DNA of 64,000 nt from Aptenodytes patagonicus (Eukaryota; Chordata; Aves; Sphenisciformes; Spheniscidae). This document shows, one piece after another, positions 63,031-64,000 of this stretch. The notes beneath the pieces are model-generated. The model had not been told where the DNA came from. It saw only the letters and a list, made by a program, of their open reading frames with translations, and made no database searches. Both the position numbers and the translations under genes were made by a program. The stretch is from positions 14,247,417 to 14,311,416 of the forward strand of contig NC_134959.1 of assembly GCF_965638725.1 (NCBI RefSeq), written 5' to 3'. Each line of letters opens with the position of its first letter. Positions within the stretch are counted from its first letter, which is position 1.

Positions 63031-63485
63031 CCCCAGCTGGAGCCGCGGCCTTTACCCTCAGACGAGTGCCTACCATTCAGCCTTGAGGGTCAGGTAGGAT
63101 GAGCACCCTTGACCTGTGCCCGTTGCTGGGTTACATGTACGCCGAGTCCCCCCCACTCGGCCCATGGAATGCCTCTCCTCCGAAGAGGCGCCCTCCCTGC
63201 GCAAACTGCCACGCAAACTGCTGCCCTCGCTGAGGCGCCACGCCCTAGCTGACGCACAGCGCTCCTGGTGGCAGCGCTCCGTGGGCTGCCTTTAGTGGGA
63301 GTGGGGGGTGGCAGCCGTTAACTCCTGGCCCCACTCACGCCTCGTCAGCCGCCCTGGTGAGAGCTGCCGGCTCCCGGCGGGTCTCTGCGCTCCCCCGTGG
63401 GTTCCCCGGCTCAGGAAACCCCCCTGTACGCCGCGATCCCCTGCTCCACTGCGGGACGCGCCTGCACCGGAGCTGATGGCCTCTG
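63030..63485 (-). promoter_or_regulatory. CR1 5' leader, CpG-dense, probable internal promoter region
   Basis: This block of about 450 bases is far richer in G+C and CpG than anything else in the window; by eye it holds several dozen CpGs. It sits upstream of CR1 ORF1 and ends abruptly at the AT-rich flank near 63485. LINEs of this type carry their promoter inside the 5' leader, so a promoter role is the natural inference, but I see no specific core element. A short direct repeat (CGCAAACTGC, twice, near 63199-63223) lies in it. Part of the block could instead be an older GC-rich host segment. Confidence 0.6.
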
Positions 63486-64000
63486 TGAGTGATATAGGCA
63501 TTGTGCTACCCTATGCTGTAGCCATTAGTGAAGAGTTCTTCTTTTAATGCAAAGAATATGGTTCTTTTAGACCATTAGAAAATACTCCTAGTTTAGCTAG
63601 TTATGTGGGAGATCGAAGTGGCTTAAAAAGAAAGTCTTGTAACTATGGATGTTTCTCTGAACAATTTATCCTATACAAACTAAACCATGAGTCAAATAAT
63701 CAGCTGGTATAAGCTATTCAAATTCCCTTGACTTCAGTTACAATACATTTTCTATTTTCTTGCTCAGCGTTTGCTCCTAGTAGAATTCTGTTGCATTCAA
63801 TTAACTTTAAAATAGAGCTAGCTTTTGGATATTCCTATAAGCATACACATAAAGAGACAGGCAATTGAAAAAACAATACTGAGCACAGAGCATAAGAAAA
63901 TGTATTTTTCTGGAGAGTCCTTCGATGACTACAAGTCTCCCAGCATTTCCTTGCCACCTTCAAAGTGCAGGAGAGATTACATAGATCTCTGCAGTCCAGA
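63486..64000. other. AT-rich flank upstream of the CR1
   Basis: Composition drops sharply to AT-rich at about 63485. I see no gene, no repeat and no copy of the sequence at the other CR1 edge, so no target-site duplication is supported. Confidence 0.7.

Larger units (their letters stand above)
58969..63485 (-). mobile_element. Near-full-length CR1 LINE retrotransposon (inactive)
   Basis: This is a non-LTR retrotransposon of the CR1 clade, inserted on the minus strand. Its 3' end lies at 58969, where the minus strand ends in repeats of the TTCTATGA type; its 5' end fades out near 63485, where GC-rich sequence returns to AT-rich DNA. The length of about 4.5 kb matches a full-length CR1. In element order it holds a CpG-rich leader, ORF1 (esterase-like), ORF2 (endonuclease plus reverse transcriptase) and a short 3' tail. 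No target-site duplication is visible, which is usual for CR1. Both ORFs carry stops and frameshifts, so the copy cannot move by itself. The exact 5' boundary is uncertain by a few tens of bases. Confidence 0.95.

Noticed and set aside
1..64000. tRNA genes, CRISPR arrays, prokaryotic operons, prophage or plasmid modules
   Set aside because: I looked for tRNA B-box words with a matching A box, regularly spaced repeats, and dense coding; none was present.

Overview
The window looks like bird nuclear DNA. The evidence is the set of CR1 LINE copies, which carry the avian CR1 3' end and an 8-mer terminal repeat of the TTCTATGA type, together with the end of an LTR that is common in bird genomes and a few very old MIR-type SINE scraps. 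The background is AT-rich and CpG-poor. It has no operons, no ribosome binding sites and no open frame longer than about 155 codons outside the CR1. I cannot name the species or the locus. It reads as intergenic DNA or the inside of a very long intron.

Layout: positions 1-58968 are mostly unique non-coding DNA. Small repeats are scattered through it: homopolymers, a (GTTT)6 tract, TA/CA tracts and C-runs. There are four likely MIR fragments (about 15305, 35273, 46884 and 54005), an LTR end (33784-33868), and two older CR1 3' ends (40741-40958 and 51168-51495). Several AT-rich stretches dense in homeodomain- and POU-like words could be conserved non-coding elements (about 12540, 16015, 17395, 21660, 28440 and 46310), but this needs alignment. 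I recognise no host protein-coding exon, tRNA, rRNA or other RNA gene.

Positions 58969 to about 63485 hold the main object: a near-full-length CR1 LINE of about 4.5 kb on the minus strand. It has a CpG-dense 5' leader, an ORF1 with a coiled-coil-like segment and an SGNH-esterase-like domain, an ORF2 with an APE-type endonuclease and a reverse transcriptase, and a short 3' tail. The ORF1 stop and the ORF2 start are two bases apart (TAGAGATG). Both ORFs are broken by nonsense codons and frameshifts, so this copy is a readable relic and not an active element. Nearly all catalytic motifs are still visible.

I did not find an undescribed biological system. The observations most worth a second look are the ORF1 esterase with an altered block III, the ORF1/ORF2 junction, the CpG-rich 5' leader that has not decayed, a strong G-quadruplex motif at 6492-6515, and the candidate conserved elements.
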